DNA from: Opitutus sp. GAS368
Lineage (GTDB): Bacteria > Verrucomicrobiota > Verrucomicrobiia > Opitutales > Opitutaceae
Reading direction: 5' to 3'
Assembly (NCBI GenBank): GCA_945906965.1
Contig: CAMDRP010000006.1
Location: 1-64,000, forward strand
DNA length: 64,000 bases
In this document: piece after piece, positions 10,048-18,542 of the stretch
Layout: each line of letters begins with the position of its first letter
Numbering within the stretch: the first letter of the stretch is position 1
Made by a program: the position numbers and the translations under genes
The notes under the pieces: generated by a model
Told to the model about the DNA's origin: nothing
Seen by the model: the letters and a program-made list of their open reading frames with translations, nothing else
Database searches by the model: none

Positions 10048-11049
10048 TTAGGCTTCTTTCTTGGTCTCGAGGAGGCGCTCGTCGAACTTCATGCCAAGCG
10101 AGAGGCCGAGGGCTTCGAGCTTGTCCTTGATTTCGTTGAGCGACTTCTTGCCGAAGTTGCGGTATTTGAGCATCTCCTGCTCAGACTTCATCGCGAGTTC
10201 GCCGACGGTGGTGATATTCGCGTTGTTCAAGCAGTTGGCGGCGCGGACGGAGAGTTCGATCTCGTTGACCGACATGTTGAGGAGTTTGCGGAGCTTGTTC
10301 TGCTCTTCGCTGACCTCGGACTGTTGGTTTTCGAATTCGTAGGTCTCTTCGCTGACGCGATCGAAGACGTCGAGGTGATGCTTCAGGATCGAGGCGGACT
10401 GTTTGAGGGCGTCATCGGGGGTGATGCGGCCATCGGTCCAGATCTCGAGAATGAGTTTGTCGTAATCGGTGATTTGACCCACGCGGGTGGCTTCGACCGA
10501 GTATTTGACGAGGCGGACAGGCGAGAAGAGCGAGTCGATCGGAATGACGCCGATGGCTTGTTCTTCTTTTTTGTTTTGCTCGCCAGGATAGTAGCCGCGG
10601 CCGGTCTTGATCTCGACCTCGGCTTCGAAATTGCGTTTCGTGTCGAGGGTGCAGATGACTTGGTCGGGGTTTACGATGGTGATGTTGGCATCGGCCTGAA
10701 TGTCGGCGGCCGTGACGGGGCCGACCTTGTTGGCTTTGACGGTGAGGTGGATGGTCTCGCGTTTGTGCGACACGATGAGAACCTTTTTAAGGTTCAGCAC
10801 GATGTCGGTGACGTCTTCGACGACACCATCGATGGATTGGAACTCATGATTCACGCCATCAATTTTGATGGAGGAGATGGCCGCACCTTCGATGGAGCTG
10901 AGGAGAACACGACGGAGGGAGTTGCCGACCGTGTGACCGTAGCCGGCCTCGAAAGGCTCGGCGATAAACTTCGCGTAGGTAGGCGTGGAGCCTTCCTCGA
11001 TTTTGGTGAGCTTGCTAGGGAGTTCGAACTTTCCGAGGCGTTTGGGCAT
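10048..11049 (-). CDS. rpoA: RNA polymerase alpha subunit RpoA
   Basis: RpoA dimerises to nucleate core polymerase assembly, and its C-terminal domain contacts UP elements and activators. The 333-residue product has the N-terminal assembly domain (AEPFEAGYGHTVGNSLRRVL, with the invariant GNSLRR) and the alpha-CTD (SVRAANCLNNANITTVGELA, then LKYRNFGKKSLNEIKDKLE). An Arg in the CTD DNA-binding helix region (VRAANCL) matches the position of E. coli Arg265. Gene order rpsM-rpsK-rpsD-rpoA-rplQ is the standard alpha operon. Confidence 0.98.
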   Translation of the reverse strand: MPKRLGKFELPSKLTKIEEGSTPTYAKFIAEPFEAGYGHTVGNSLRRVLLSSIEGAAISSIKIDGVNHEFQSIDGVVEDVTDIVLNLKKVLIVSHKRETIHLTVKANKVGPVTAADIQADANITIVNPDQVICTLDTKRNFEAEVEIKTGRGYYPGEQNKKEEQAIGVIPIDSLFSPVRLVKYSVEATRVGQITDYDKLILEIWTDGRITPDDALKQSASILKHHLDVFDRVSEETYEFENQQSEVSEEQNKLRKLLNMSVNEIELSVRAANCLNNANITTVGELAMKSEQEMLKYRNFGKKSLNEIKDKLEALGLSLGMKFDERLLETKKEA

Positions 11050-11102
11050 GGTGATGAACTCTGACGAGTTAAGAAGAAGTTAAGGAGGGAGGCAAAAAAA
11101 AC

Positions 11103-11714
11103 TCAGAAGCGCGAGTAGAACTCGACGATGAGCTGTTCGTTGATGTTTTGATCCATTTCGTCGCGCTTGGGCAGACGAACGACCGCGGCCTTGAAGGCTT
11201 CGGCGTTGAGAGTGAGCCAACCGGGGACGTTACGAATGCGGTTTTCCTCGAGGTTGCGGGTGGCAAACTGGCGGGAAGCCGGAGCGTTCTTGACCTCGAT
11301 TTCGTCGCCGGGTTTCACGCTGTAGCTGGAGATGTCCAGCTTGCGACCGTTGACGCGGATGTGGCCGTGATTGACGAATTGGCGGGCAGCAGCGCGGCTC
11401 TTGGCGAGACCGAGTAGATACACGACGCTGTCAAGGCGGGTCTCGAGGAGCTGCATGAAACGCTCGCCGGTGACGCCGCGCTCGCGTTTAGCGATCTCGA
11501 AGGTGCGACGGAATTGGCGCTCAAGGAGGCCATAGACGTAGCGGAGCTTCTGTTTCTCGCCGAGGCCGACCGAGTATTCGGAGACCTTGCGGCGGGACTT
11601 AGGGCCATGCTGGCCGGGAGGATAGTTGCGACGCTCGAGCGCCTTGGCGGAGCCAAGCAGATGCACGCCAAAACGGCGGCTGATGCGGGTGGTAGGACCT
11701 GTGTAACGAGCCAT
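11103..11714 (-). CDS. rpsD: Ribosomal protein uS4
   Basis: uS4 binds the 5-prime domain of 16S rRNA and starts 30S assembly; in E. coli it also autoregulates the alpha operon. The 203-residue product contains an S4 RNA-binding domain (RLDSVVYLLGLAKSRAAARQ, followed by VNHGHIRVNGRKLDI). The N-terminus lacks the four-cysteine zinc motif found in some bacteria, so this is the zinc-free form. It is separated from rpoA by 53 bases and from rpsK by 41. Confidence 0.98.
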   Translation of the reverse strand: MARYTGPTTRISRRFGVHLLGSAKALERRNYPPGQHGPKSRRKVSEYSVGLGEKQKLRYVYGLLERQFRRTFEIAKRERGVTGERFMQLLETRLDSVVYLLGLAKSRAAARQFVNHGHIRVNGRKLDISSYSVKPGDEIEVKNAPASRQFATRNLEENRIRNVPGWLTLNAEAFKAAVVRLPKRDEMDQNINEQLIVEFYSRF

Positions 11715-11755
11715 GGTCGGAAATATTGAGTGTTAAATAAGAGGAAACGAGGTGC

Positions 11756-12397
11756 TCAGACGCGACGGCGTTTGCGTGGACGGCAACCGTTGTGCGGGAT
11801 GGGCGTGACGTCGATAATCGAGGTGATCTCGAGACCGATCGCTTGGAGGGCGCGGACCGCGCTATCGCGACCGAGACCGGGACCAGAGATACGGATGACC
11901 ACATCCTTGAGGCCGTGGGACATCGCGTTGCGCGCGGCGTCTTGGGCGACGATCTGAGCGGCGTAGGCCGTGGACTTACGCGAACCGCGGAAGTTGCACT
12001 TGCCGGCGCTGGACCAGGCGATGACGGCGCCCTTGTGGTCGGTGATGGAGACGATCGTGTTGTTGAAGGAGGCGAGAACGTTGGCGACACCGGAGGTGAC
12101 GTTTTTAGAACCCTTGGCCTTACGAACTTTGATCGTGCCGATTTCCTCTTTAAGGAGTTCTTCAGCCGTGGGCTGACGAGCGACACCACCGATGAGTTCG
12201 ACCGGGGCAGCCTTGGCTTCCGGCGCGTGAGCGACGGGGGCAGCCGCGGGGGCTTCGGCAGCGGGCGCGGTAGCGTCAGCGGGGGCAGCAGCCTTAGGGG
12301 CCTTTGCTTTCGGAGCCTTGGCGGGCTTAGATTCGCCAGCGGCTGCAGCAGCCTTGACGGGTTTTTCCTTCTTGGGAGCGGACTTTTCTTCGGCCAT
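11756..12397 (-). CDS. rpsK: Ribosomal protein uS11 with long N-terminal extension
   Basis: uS11 forms part of the 30S platform near the mRNA exit. The conserved protein occupies about the last 128 residues: [60 protein letters not shown] and the basic end [10 protein letters not shown]. The gene encodes 213 residues; the first 85 or so are Ala/Pro/Lys/Glu-rich ([20 protein letters not shown] and onward) with no counterpart in the ordinary family. No good internal start with the normal length exists after the tail, and the extension is in frame and stop-free, so I keep the long start. Confidence 0.96.
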   Translation of the reverse strand: MAEEKSAPKKEKPVKAAAAAGESKPAKAPKAKAPKAAAPADATAPAAEAPAAAPVAHAPEAKAAPVELIGGVARQPTAEELLKEEIGTIKVRKAKGSKNVTSGVANVLASFNNTIVSITDHKGAVIAWSSAGKCNFRGSRKSTAYAAQIVAQDAARNAMSHGLKDVVIRISGPGLGRDSAVRALQAIGLEITSIIDVTPIPHNGCRPRKRRRV

Positions 12398-12409
12398 GTG
12401 AGTGTAAGA

Positions 12410-12790
12410 TTAAACTTCCTTAGCTTTGGTGACACCAACGGTCTTGCGCGGGCCCTTGCGGGTGCGGGCGTTGGTGCTGGTGCGCTGACCGCGCACGGGG
12501 AGGCTGCGACGATGGCGAACGCCACGGTAGCAATTGATCGCTTGGAGGCGCTTGAGATTGGCGGTGTGGTCGCGACGAAGATCGCCTTCAACGATCCACT
12601 TGTGATCGGTGATCACGTGGAGGATTTTATTGAGCTGTTCTTCGCTCAGATCTTGGGCGCGGAGGTCGGGATCGATGCCGACTTCTTTGACGATAATGTC
12701 AGCGCGTTGGGGACCGATACCGTAAATGTAACGGAGGGAGAACGCGATTTTCTTCTTCGCGGGGATTTCGACGCCGAGGAGACGTGGCAT
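12410..12790 (-). CDS. rpsM: Ribosomal protein uS13
   Basis: uS13 lies in the 30S head and forms inter-subunit bridges with 23S rRNA and uL5. The 126-residue product shows RLLGVEIPAKKKIAFSLRYI, the helix-hairpin YGIGPQRADIIVKEVGID and the basic tail RGQRTSTNARTRKGPRK. It follows map directly; the genes usually found between them, infA and rpmJ, are absent, since only 54 bases separate map from rpsM. Confidence 0.98.
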   Translation of the reverse strand: MPRLLGVEIPAKKKIAFSLRYIYGIGPQRADIIVKEVGIDPDLRAQDLSEEQLNKILHVITDHKWIVEGDLRRDHTANLKRLQAINCYRGVRHRRSLPVRGQRTSTNARTRKGPRKTVGVTKAKEV

Positions 12791-12844
12791 AGTATAATGG
12801 GTTGGTGTTAGAGAATTGAGAGTGAGGAAACAGAAATAGAAAAA

Positions 12845-13615
12845 TTATTGTGGGCGCGGGATCGTGAGGATCTCGGGGCCGCTATCTGAAGTGAGCACCG
12901 TGTGTTCGAAATGCGCGGAGGGCTGACCGTCGGAGGTGACGTGAGTCCAACCATCGGCTAGGGTCTTAGTCTTAAAACCGCCCAGGTTAACCATGGGCTC
13001 GATCGCGAGCGTCATGCCGGGCTTGATTTTTTCGCCGGAACCGCGCCGACCGAAGTTGGCGATCTCTGGCGGTTCATGCATCGCGGTGCCGACGCCGTGG
13101 CCAACCATATCGCGGACGACGCTGAAGCCGTGACTTTCGCAGTGGGTCTGAATCGCATGCGAGATGTCGCCGATGCGATTGCCGACTTGCGCTTGCCGGA
13201 TGCCGAGGTCGAGGGCTTCGCGCGAGACGCGGAGAAGTTTTTCGAGGGCGGGCGAAATCGGGCCAACCGGCAGCGTGGCGGCGTTGTCGCCGACGTAGCC
13301 GTCATACCACACGACGATGTCGAGTGAGACGATATCACCTTCGCGTAAAACGCGCCGGAGCGACGGAATGCCGTGTACGACTTCTTCGTTGACCGAGATG
13401 CAGGTGTGCGCCGGATAGCGGCGGGAACCGTGCTGATAACCGAAACAGGCGCTGCGCGCGCCCAAGCGAGCGATCCAATCGCGGCCTGCTTCCTCCAAAT
13501 CCTGCGTTGTGACACCGGGGCGAACGAGGGGCTTGATTTGATCAAGCACCGTCGCGGCGATGGCACAGGCCTCGCGCATTTTAGCGATACCGATTTTGTC
13601 TTTGATCGGGATCAT
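12845..13615 (-). CDS. map: Methionine aminopeptidase, type I
   Basis: Map removes the initiator methionine from nascent proteins. The 256-residue length fits type Ia. The five metal ligands of the M24 fold can be placed: Asp in SLDIVVWYDGYVGDNAAT (two Asp), His in MVGHGVGTAMHEPPEI, Glu in TLAIEPMVN and Glu in AHFEHTVL; the substrate His is in YPAHTCISVNEEVVHG. Its start overlaps the stop of the adk-derived gene by four bases (ATGA), so the two are translationally coupled. The location downstream of secY is standard. Confidence 0.97.
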   Translation of the reverse strand: MIPIKDKIGIAKMREACAIAATVLDQIKPLVRPGVTTQDLEEAGRDWIARLGARSACFGYQHGSRRYPAHTCISVNEEVVHGIPSLRRVLREGDIVSLDIVVWYDGYVGDNAATLPVGPISPALEKLLRVSREALDLGIRQAQVGNRIGDISHAIQTHCESHGFSVVRDMVGHGVGTAMHEPPEIANFGRRGSGEKIKPGMTLAIEPMVNLGGFKTKTLADGWTHVTSDGQPSAHFEHTVLTSDSGPEILTIPRPQ

Positions 13616-14043
13616 GCAGCGAGTGCGGCCTCATCTTTTTGGAGGAGGCCTAAGGTGCGATAGTGTTCGATGAGCGATGCCGAGGCATCAGGGGCGGCAT
13701 AAACGGCGACGAGGTTTTCGTCGCGAGCGTCCATCCATTCGTCGAACACCAAAGCTTGGAGCAGCGTAGCCGGGAAGTCCGTAAGGACAAATCCCGCATC
13801 AGGTTTGCGCGCAAAGAACCACTTTCGCAACGAGGCGAGAGTAGCGGCTTCAGTCGCCGCGGCGGAGCCGGGGCGGCGCGAAATCTCCCGGCGCGACAGG
13901 CCGGCGGGAGAGACGTGCTCAATGTGCAAAGAACGGTCCAAGTTCATCAGGTTTTCGGAGTGAAAAGCAGCTGAACCGAGGAGAATGATTTTGGCTTTAG
14001 CGGGAGGTCCGCCAAGCGCGTAGAGGTCGTTGATGGAGGCCAT
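13612..14043 (-). CDS. Degenerate adenylate-kinase-like protein lacking the P-loop
   Basis: The 143-residue product occupies the place between secY and map that adk holds in many bacteria. It keeps the outline of an Adk: a first strand KIILLGSAAFHSENL in the position of the P-loop strand, GFVLTDFPATLLQAL where Adk has the AMP-binding GFxLDGFPRTxxQA, a following strand LVAVYAAP, and a last segment SLIEHYRTLGLL resembling the C-terminal helix. The glycines and lysine of the P-loop are gone, the AMP-binding Arg is Ala, and the LID region is deleted. A phosphotransfer function is therefore unlikely. The reading frame is intact and coupled to map, so it is expressed. The start at MASINDLYALG lies just beyond the secY stop. 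Confidence 0.75.
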   Translation of the reverse strand: MASINDLYALGGPPAKAKIILLGSAAFHSENLMNLDRSLHIEHVSPAGLSRREISRRPGSAAATEAATLASLRKWFFARKPDAGFVLTDFPATLLQALVFDEWMDARDENLVAVYAAPDASASLIEHYRTLGLLQKDEAALAA

Positions 14044-14062
14044 CGAGACCCGAGTAAAGAAC

Positions 14063-15565
14063 TTATTTGACGAAGTGGCGGTAGGCGGCGATGACGACGC
14101 CCAACACCAACAAACCGAGCATGGGCAGCGCGAGCTTGATGATAGCATCGGAGCTGAGCGCGTCGCCCGTCATCCCTTGCGGGTTGGCGCTGCGAGCGCG
14201 GATACGGCCTTTCTTGAGGAAACCGTCGTAATGACGCTGCAAGAGGAAGGTCTCGATCTGGCGCATGGTGTCGAGAATGACGCCCACGGTGATCAACATG
14301 CCCGTGCCGCCAAAGAAGATGGCGATACGTTGAGGAACGTTGAGTTCGAAAAGGAGCACATCAGGCATGACGGCAATAACGGTCAGGAAGATCGCACCCG
14401 CCAGGGTGAGACGGGTCATGATGAAATCGAGGAATTGGGCGGTGGGTTCGCCCGGACGCACACCGGGGATATAACCGCCATACTTCTTGAGGTCGTCAGC
14501 GATCTGGATCGGTTTAAACATCACGGATACCCAGAAATAGCTGAAAAACATGATCAGCACGGTATCGATCAGGTAGTAACTCCAATGACCGCGCAGGAGG
14601 TTTTGCGAAATCTCGATCAAGAACTTGATGTTAAAGGCCGCGCCGAGTTGAGAGAAGATCTGCTGTGGGAAGAGCAAGATGGCGCTGGCGAAGATGACGG
14701 GCATGACGCCCGAGTAGTTGACCTTGAGCGGGAGGAAGGAGCTTTGGCCGCCCATGACTTTATTGCCCACCACGCGCTTGGCGTATTGGACCGGGATCTT
14801 GCGCTGGCCTTGCACGACCATGATAATACCCATCGTCACGGCGACGAAGAGGACTCCCATAACGACGGCTTGCGGCAGACCGAGGCTTTGACCCGTGCCG
14901 ACCGGACGGAAGAACAAATCGTAGGTGGCGACCGCCGCATTGGGAATATCGGCCAAGATACCGACGGTGATGAGCAAAGAGACGCCATTACCGATGCCGC
15001 GCTGGGTGATCTGCTCGCCGAGCCACATCAAGAGCATGGTGCCGGCGGTCATGAAGATCACCGAGGTGATCAAAAATCCAAGTTTATCGACCACGACAAT
15101 GGCTCCGTAGACATTCTCATCGTATCCGGGGAAAAGACGGGCCGGTTGTTCGAGCGCCCAAATAAGGAGCGTACCCTGCACTAAGCAGATGATCACCGTC
15201 GCATAACGCATGTACTGCGTGAGCTTCTGGCGACCGACATCACCTTCTTGTTGGAGACGGCTCAAAGCGGGAACGACCGCCGTCATGAGCTGGAAAATGA
15301 TCGAGGCGCTGATGTAGGGCATAATGCCCAAAGCAAAAATTGCACCTTTCACGAGCGCGCCGCCCGTGAACATGTTGTAGAGACCAACGAGGGCCCCACC
15401 CGTGCCGCCGGCTTGTTCGGCAAAGAACTTCTGCAGCGGTGCCGGATCGATGCCGGGCAACGGGATGTGCGCACCGACGCGCGCAACGAACAGCAGCGAG
15501 AGCGTGTAGAAAATACGCGAGCGGAGCTCGGGGATTTTCAGCGAATTCGTGAAGGCGGAAAACAT
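14063..15565 (-). CDS. secY: Protein translocase subunit SecY
   Basis: SecY forms the protein-conducting channel of the inner membrane with SecE and SecG. The 500-residue product has the expected helices and signatures: IPLPGIDP near the plug, ALGIMPYISASIIFQL, GEQITQRGIGNGVSLLI, the KYGGYIPGVRPGEPT loop and the cytoplasmic C5 loop Arg region. Most SecY proteins end soon after the tenth helix; here about 50 residues follow, including an additional hydrophobic stretch LALPMLGLLVLGVVIAAY. It follows rplO by 80 bases in the usual order. Confidence 0.97.
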   Translation of the reverse strand: MFSAFTNSLKIPELRSRIFYTLSLLFVARVGAHIPLPGIDPAPLQKFFAEQAGGTGGALVGLYNMFTGGALVKGAIFALGIMPYISASIIFQLMTAVVPALSRLQQEGDVGRQKLTQYMRYATVIICLVQGTLLIWALEQPARLFPGYDENVYGAIVVVDKLGFLITSVIFMTAGTMLLMWLGEQITQRGIGNGVSLLITVGILADIPNAAVATYDLFFRPVGTGQSLGLPQAVVMGVLFVAVTMGIIMVVQGQRKIPVQYAKRVVGNKVMGGQSSFLPLKVNYSGVMPVIFASAILLFPQQIFSQLGAAFNIKFLIEISQNLLRGHWSYYLIDTVLIMFFSYFWVSVMFKPIQIADDLKKYGGYIPGVRPGEPTAQFLDFIMTRLTLAGAIFLTVIAVMPDVLLFELNVPQRIAIFFGGTGMLITVGVILDTMRQIETFLLQRHYDGFLKKGRIRARSANPQGMTGDALSSDAIIKLALPMLGLLVLGVVIAAYRHFVK

Positions 15566-15645
15566 TGCGATGAGGCGAAGGACTGGAGGACGCGGACTTG
15601 GGGGAAAGACAAGAAAAGCGCGCCCGGAGGCGCGCTCAGTCTGAA

Positions 15646-16092
15646 TTAGGCGACAATGGCTTGGCCACCGGCTTTTTCGATCTTGGCTTTGGCGGATTCG
15701 GAGAATTTCGACGCGGTCACTTTGAGGGCACGGGTGATTTCACCGTCGCCGAGGACTTTGAGGAATTTCTCGTCGTGACGCACAAGACCGGCGTTGGCCA
15801 GCACCGTGACGTTGACTTCGGTGATAGTGGCATCGAGACGGGCGAGATCGCCGACGTTGACGATGATCGGTTCCACGCGGAAAGCCGCTTGGTTAAAACC
15901 GCGGTGCGGGAGTTTGCGGTAAAGGGGCATCTGGCCGCCTTCGAAACCGGGACGGATGCTGCCGCCGGAACGGGCCGTCTGGCCCTTGCCGCCGCGACCG
16001 GAGGTCTTGCCGTGGCCGCCGCCTTCGCCGCAACCGACGCGCTTCTTGCGGTGAATGGCACCGACAACGTTCTTGAGTTCGTGGAGTTTCAT
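15646..16092 (-). CDS. rplO: Ribosomal protein uL15
   Basis: uL15 is a late-assembly 50S protein with a long glycine-rich N-terminal extension. The 148-residue product begins MKLHELKNVVGAIHRKKRVG and continues GCGEGGGHGKTSGRGGKGQ and GFEGGQMPLYRKLPHRGFN, the family pattern. AGGA lies upstream of the ATG as a ribosome-binding site. rpmD, normally between rpsE and rplO, is missing: the 70-base gap to rpsE is too short for it. Confidence 0.98.
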   Translation of the reverse strand: MKLHELKNVVGAIHRKKRVGCGEGGGHGKTSGRGGKGQTARSGGSIRPGFEGGQMPLYRKLPHRGFNQAAFRVEPIIVNVGDLARLDATITEVNVTVLANAGLVRHDEKFLKVLGDGEITRALKVTASKFSESAKAKIEKAGGQAIVA

Positions 16093-16162
16093 AGGAGTTC
16101 CTGTTTAGGGGGCGCCCGGTCCGCCCGATGGCGAGACCGGACTCGGATGTGTAACAATTAAA

Positions 16163-16798
16163 TTAAGCCGACTTACGGATGGTCGTGATGTCTTCGGACG
16201 TACGGAGTTGTTGGAGGGCCGCCAGGGTGGCGTTCACGACGGCGATGTGGTTATTAGAACCCATCGACTTGGTCAGGACGTTTTTGACGCCCGCCGCTTC
16301 GAGGACCGCGCGCACACCGCCGCCGGCGATAAGACCGGTACCGGGCGAAGCGGGTTTGAGGAGAACTTTGCCGCCATCGTATTCACCGAAGACGTCATGG
16401 GAGATCGTGTCGCCCTTGAGCTTCACGCTGACCATGTGCTTGTGGGCGTTGGCGGTGCCTTTCTTGATGGCGTCGGGGACTTCGTTGGCCTTGCCGTAGC
16501 CGATGCCAATCTTGCCCTTGCCGTCGCCGACGACCGCGAGCGCAGCGAAGCTGAACCGGCGACCACCTTTGACGACCTTGGCGCAGCGATTAATGAAGAC
16601 GACTTTTTCGATCATCGCGGTGCCGTCGGCCGACAGGGTCGGCTTATTACGGTCATCACGACGGGGGCCGCGGGGGCCGCCGCCACCGGGGCCATCACGG
16701 CGGGGGCCGCGCTGGCCGCGCTCGCCCGCACGGGCTGGAGCAACCGCGGGAGCGGCAGAATCAGAAGGGGGAACGGGAGAAACGGGTTCAGTGCTCAT
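16163..16798 (-). CDS. rpsE: Ribosomal protein uS5 with Gly/Arg/Pro-rich N-terminal extension
   Basis: uS5 lies at the mRNA entry side of the 30S subunit and affects decoding accuracy. The core has [40 protein letters not shown] and [20 protein letters not shown], the standard signatures. With the start at [14 protein letters not shown] the protein has 211 residues, about 45 more than usual; the extra N-terminal part is Pro/Ala-rich, then Gly/Arg-rich ([19 protein letters not shown]). A longer open frame runs into rplR and is not believable. Its start is 10 bases after the rplR stop. Confidence 0.96.
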   Translation of the reverse strand: MSTEPVSPVPPSDSAAPAVAPARAGERGQRGPRRDGPGGGGPRGPRRDDRNKPTLSADGTAMIEKVVFINRCAKVVKGGRRFSFAALAVVGDGKGKIGIGYGKANEVPDAIKKGTANAHKHMVSVKLKGDTISHDVFGEYDGGKVLLKPASPGTGLIAGGGVRAVLEAAGVKNVLTKSMGSNNHIAVVNATLAALQQLRTSEDITTIRKSA

Positions 16799-16808
16799 AG
16801 GCGCGGGA

Positions 16809-17171
16809 TTAGAATACAAGGCCACCCTCGCGGGCGGTGTCGGCGAAGGCTTTGACCTTGCCATGATAGAGCGCACCACTGCGGTCGAACACCACAGAGG
16901 TGATACCGGCGGCTTTCGCTTTAATCGCGAAGGCTGTGGCGAGGGCTTTAGCTCCGGCGATATTGGCGCCGAGCTTTTGCTTGCGCAGCTCGGGATCGAG
17001 GGTCGCAAGGAAAACCACGGTTGTGCCGAGATCGTCGTTGATCGCTTGGGCGTAGATATTTTGGCCGCTGAATTTCACGCTGAGGCGTGGACGGAGGGCC
17101 GTGCCGACGACCTTTTTGCGGATGCGCCAGCGACGTTTCTGGAGGAGCTGGGCTTTGTAGATAGTGTTCAT
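16809..17171 (-). CDS. rplR: Ribosomal protein uL18
   Basis: uL18 binds 5S rRNA together with uL5 and joins it to the large subunit. The 120-residue product has the [20 protein letters not shown] pattern and ends [25 protein letters not shown], the usual uL18 terminus, split here. It stands between rplF and rpsE as expected for the spc operon. Confidence 0.98.
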   Translation of the reverse strand: MNTIYKAQLLQKRRWRIRKKVVGTALRPRLSVKFSGQNIYAQAINDDLGTTVVFLATLDPELRKQKLGANIAGAKALATAFAIKAKAAGITSVVFDRSGALYHGKVKAFADTAREGGLVF

Positions 17172-17206
17172 GGGTATGGTCCCTGAAATGAGTTTTAGAA
17201 GGAGGA

Positions 17207-17743
17207 TTAGGCGACCGTCTTGCCTTCTTTGCGGCGGACGCGTTCGCCAACGATACGGACACCTTTGCCTTTGTAGGGCTCGGGCGGGTAATAGCTACGG
17301 ATCTCAGCGGTCACGGCGCCGACCAGCTGCTTATCGCAGCCTTCGACTTTGACCTTGGTGCCATCGACGACGGTAATTTTGATACCTTCGGGGATGTTCA
17401 TGAGGATCGGGTGCGAGTAACCGAGCGCTAGGTCGAGTTGCTTGCCCTTAAGATTGGCTTTGAAACCGACGCCTTGGATTTCAAGATCCTTGCTGTAGCC
17501 TTCGGTGACGCCTTTGACCATGCCGGCGACAATCGAGCGTACCGTGCCATACATGGCATTGGCGAAGCGCGAGTCTTCCGTAGGGGCGAAGGTGACTTTT
17601 TGGTCAGCGACGGTGATTTTGACGACGGGAGCGAAAATCTTGGAGACTTTGCCCTTGGGGCCCTCGACGAGGACGGTCGTGTTGGTGATCCCGACTTTAA
17701 CTTTGTCGGGAATGAGAACGGGTTGTTTGCCGATGCGGCTCAT
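17207..17743 (-). CDS. rplF: Ribosomal protein uL6
   Basis: uL6 lies near the sarcin-ricin loop and the factor-binding site. The 178-residue product has the two repeated alpha/beta domains of the family, beginning MSRIGKQPVLIPDKVKVGI, with LGYSHPILMNIPEGIKITV in the second domain and the signature PEPYKGKGVRIVGERVRRKE near the end. It follows rpsH by 12 bases. Confidence 0.98.
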   Translation of the reverse strand: MSRIGKQPVLIPDKVKVGITNTTVLVEGPKGKVSKIFAPVVKITVADQKVTFAPTEDSRFANAMYGTVRSIVAGMVKGVTEGYSKDLEIQGVGFKANLKGKQLDLALGYSHPILMNIPEGIKITVVDGTKVKVEGCDKQLVGAVTAEIRSYYPPEPYKGKGVRIVGERVRRKEGKTVA

Positions 17744-17755
17744 GGTGCGGGCGGG

Positions 17756-18148
17756 TTACCAAACGTTGCAGATCAATTCGCCGCCGGCTTTATTGCGGCG
17801 ACAGTCGGCGTCCTTCATGAGGCCCTTCGACGTGGAAATAATGGCGATACCGAGGCCGTTGAGGACGCGGGGGATTTCGCTATAAGAGGAATAAATGCGG
17901 CGGCCGGGGGTCGAGGTGCGGTTGATCGCGGTGATGGCGGGAGCGCCGTCCACATACTTCATCTTTACGACGAGCGTTTTGTGGCCTTGGGCGTCGACGC
18001 CGTCTTTGAAGTCGGAGATATAACCTTCGGCTTTAAGAATGCCGGCGATGGCGGCCTTGAGTTTGGAATGCGGGGAAACGCACTCGTCGAGACGGGCCTG
18101 GCTGGCGTTGCGCAGGCGCGTGGTGAAATCACTGATCGGGTCGGTCAT
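17756..18148 (-). CDS. rpsH: Ribosomal protein uS8
   Basis: uS8 binds the central domain of 16S rRNA and, in E. coli, represses the spc operon by binding an mRNA hairpin in the rplX-rplE region. The 130-residue product starts MTDPISDFTTRLRNASQARL and contains TSTPGRRIYSSYSEIPRVLN followed by GLGIAIISTSKGLM, the C-terminal RNA-binding block. A structured spacer at the corresponding mRNA position is annotated separately. Confidence 0.98.
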   Translation of the reverse strand: MTDPISDFTTRLRNASQARLDECVSPHSKLKAAIAGILKAEGYISDFKDGVDAQGHKTLVVKMKYVDGAPAITAINRTSTPGRRIYSSYSEIPRVLNGLGIAIISTSKGLMKDADCRRNKAGGELICNVW

Positions 18149-18225
18149 GGTGGATGTTGGTTTAGGGCCGACGGGTCATATCCGACGCGCTTGCAGCGCG
18201 CAAACTCCCGCCGACAATTAAAATA

Positions 18226-18531
18226 TTACCAGGAAGATTTCGTGACGCCGGGGATTTTGCCGGCGAGAGCGAGTTCGCGGAATTGGATACGGGACACGCC
18301 GAACTTGCGGATGAAGGCGCGAGGACGACCGCTCATCGAGCAGCGGTTCTTGATGCGCACGGCCGAGGCGTTGCGCGGCATCTTCTGGAGCTTCTTGGAA
18401 GCGGCGAAGAATTCTTCGTCGGTGGTGGCAGGATTGTTGAGGGTGGCCTTGAGCTCGGCGCGTTTAACGGCGTGCTTGGCGACGAGGGAGATGCGCTTCT
18501 TGTTGCGCTCGATGGCAGATGTCTTGGGCAT
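18226..18531 (-). CDS. rpsN: Ribosomal protein uS14, long zinc-free form
   Basis: uS14 is a 30S head protein. The 101-residue product is the long type without the CxxC pairs; it ends [20 protein letters not shown] then [20 protein letters not shown], the classic terminus. The start [16 protein letters not shown] gives the family length; the longer open frame upstream overlaps rplE and is discarded. It follows rplE by 11 bases. Confidence 0.98.
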   Translation of the reverse strand: MPKTSAIERNKKRISLVAKHAVKRAELKATLNNPATTDEEFFAASKKLQKMPRNASAVRIKNRCSMSGRPRAFIRKFGVSRIQFRELALAGKIPGVTKSSW

Positions 18532-18542
18532 GGCAGTAAGGA

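Noticed and set aside
11599-12591. A 330-codon minus-strand frame across rpsM, rpsK and rpsD
   Set aside because: It is out of frame with three clear ribosomal protein genes and is Ser/Pro/Arg-rich, typical of a shadow frame.
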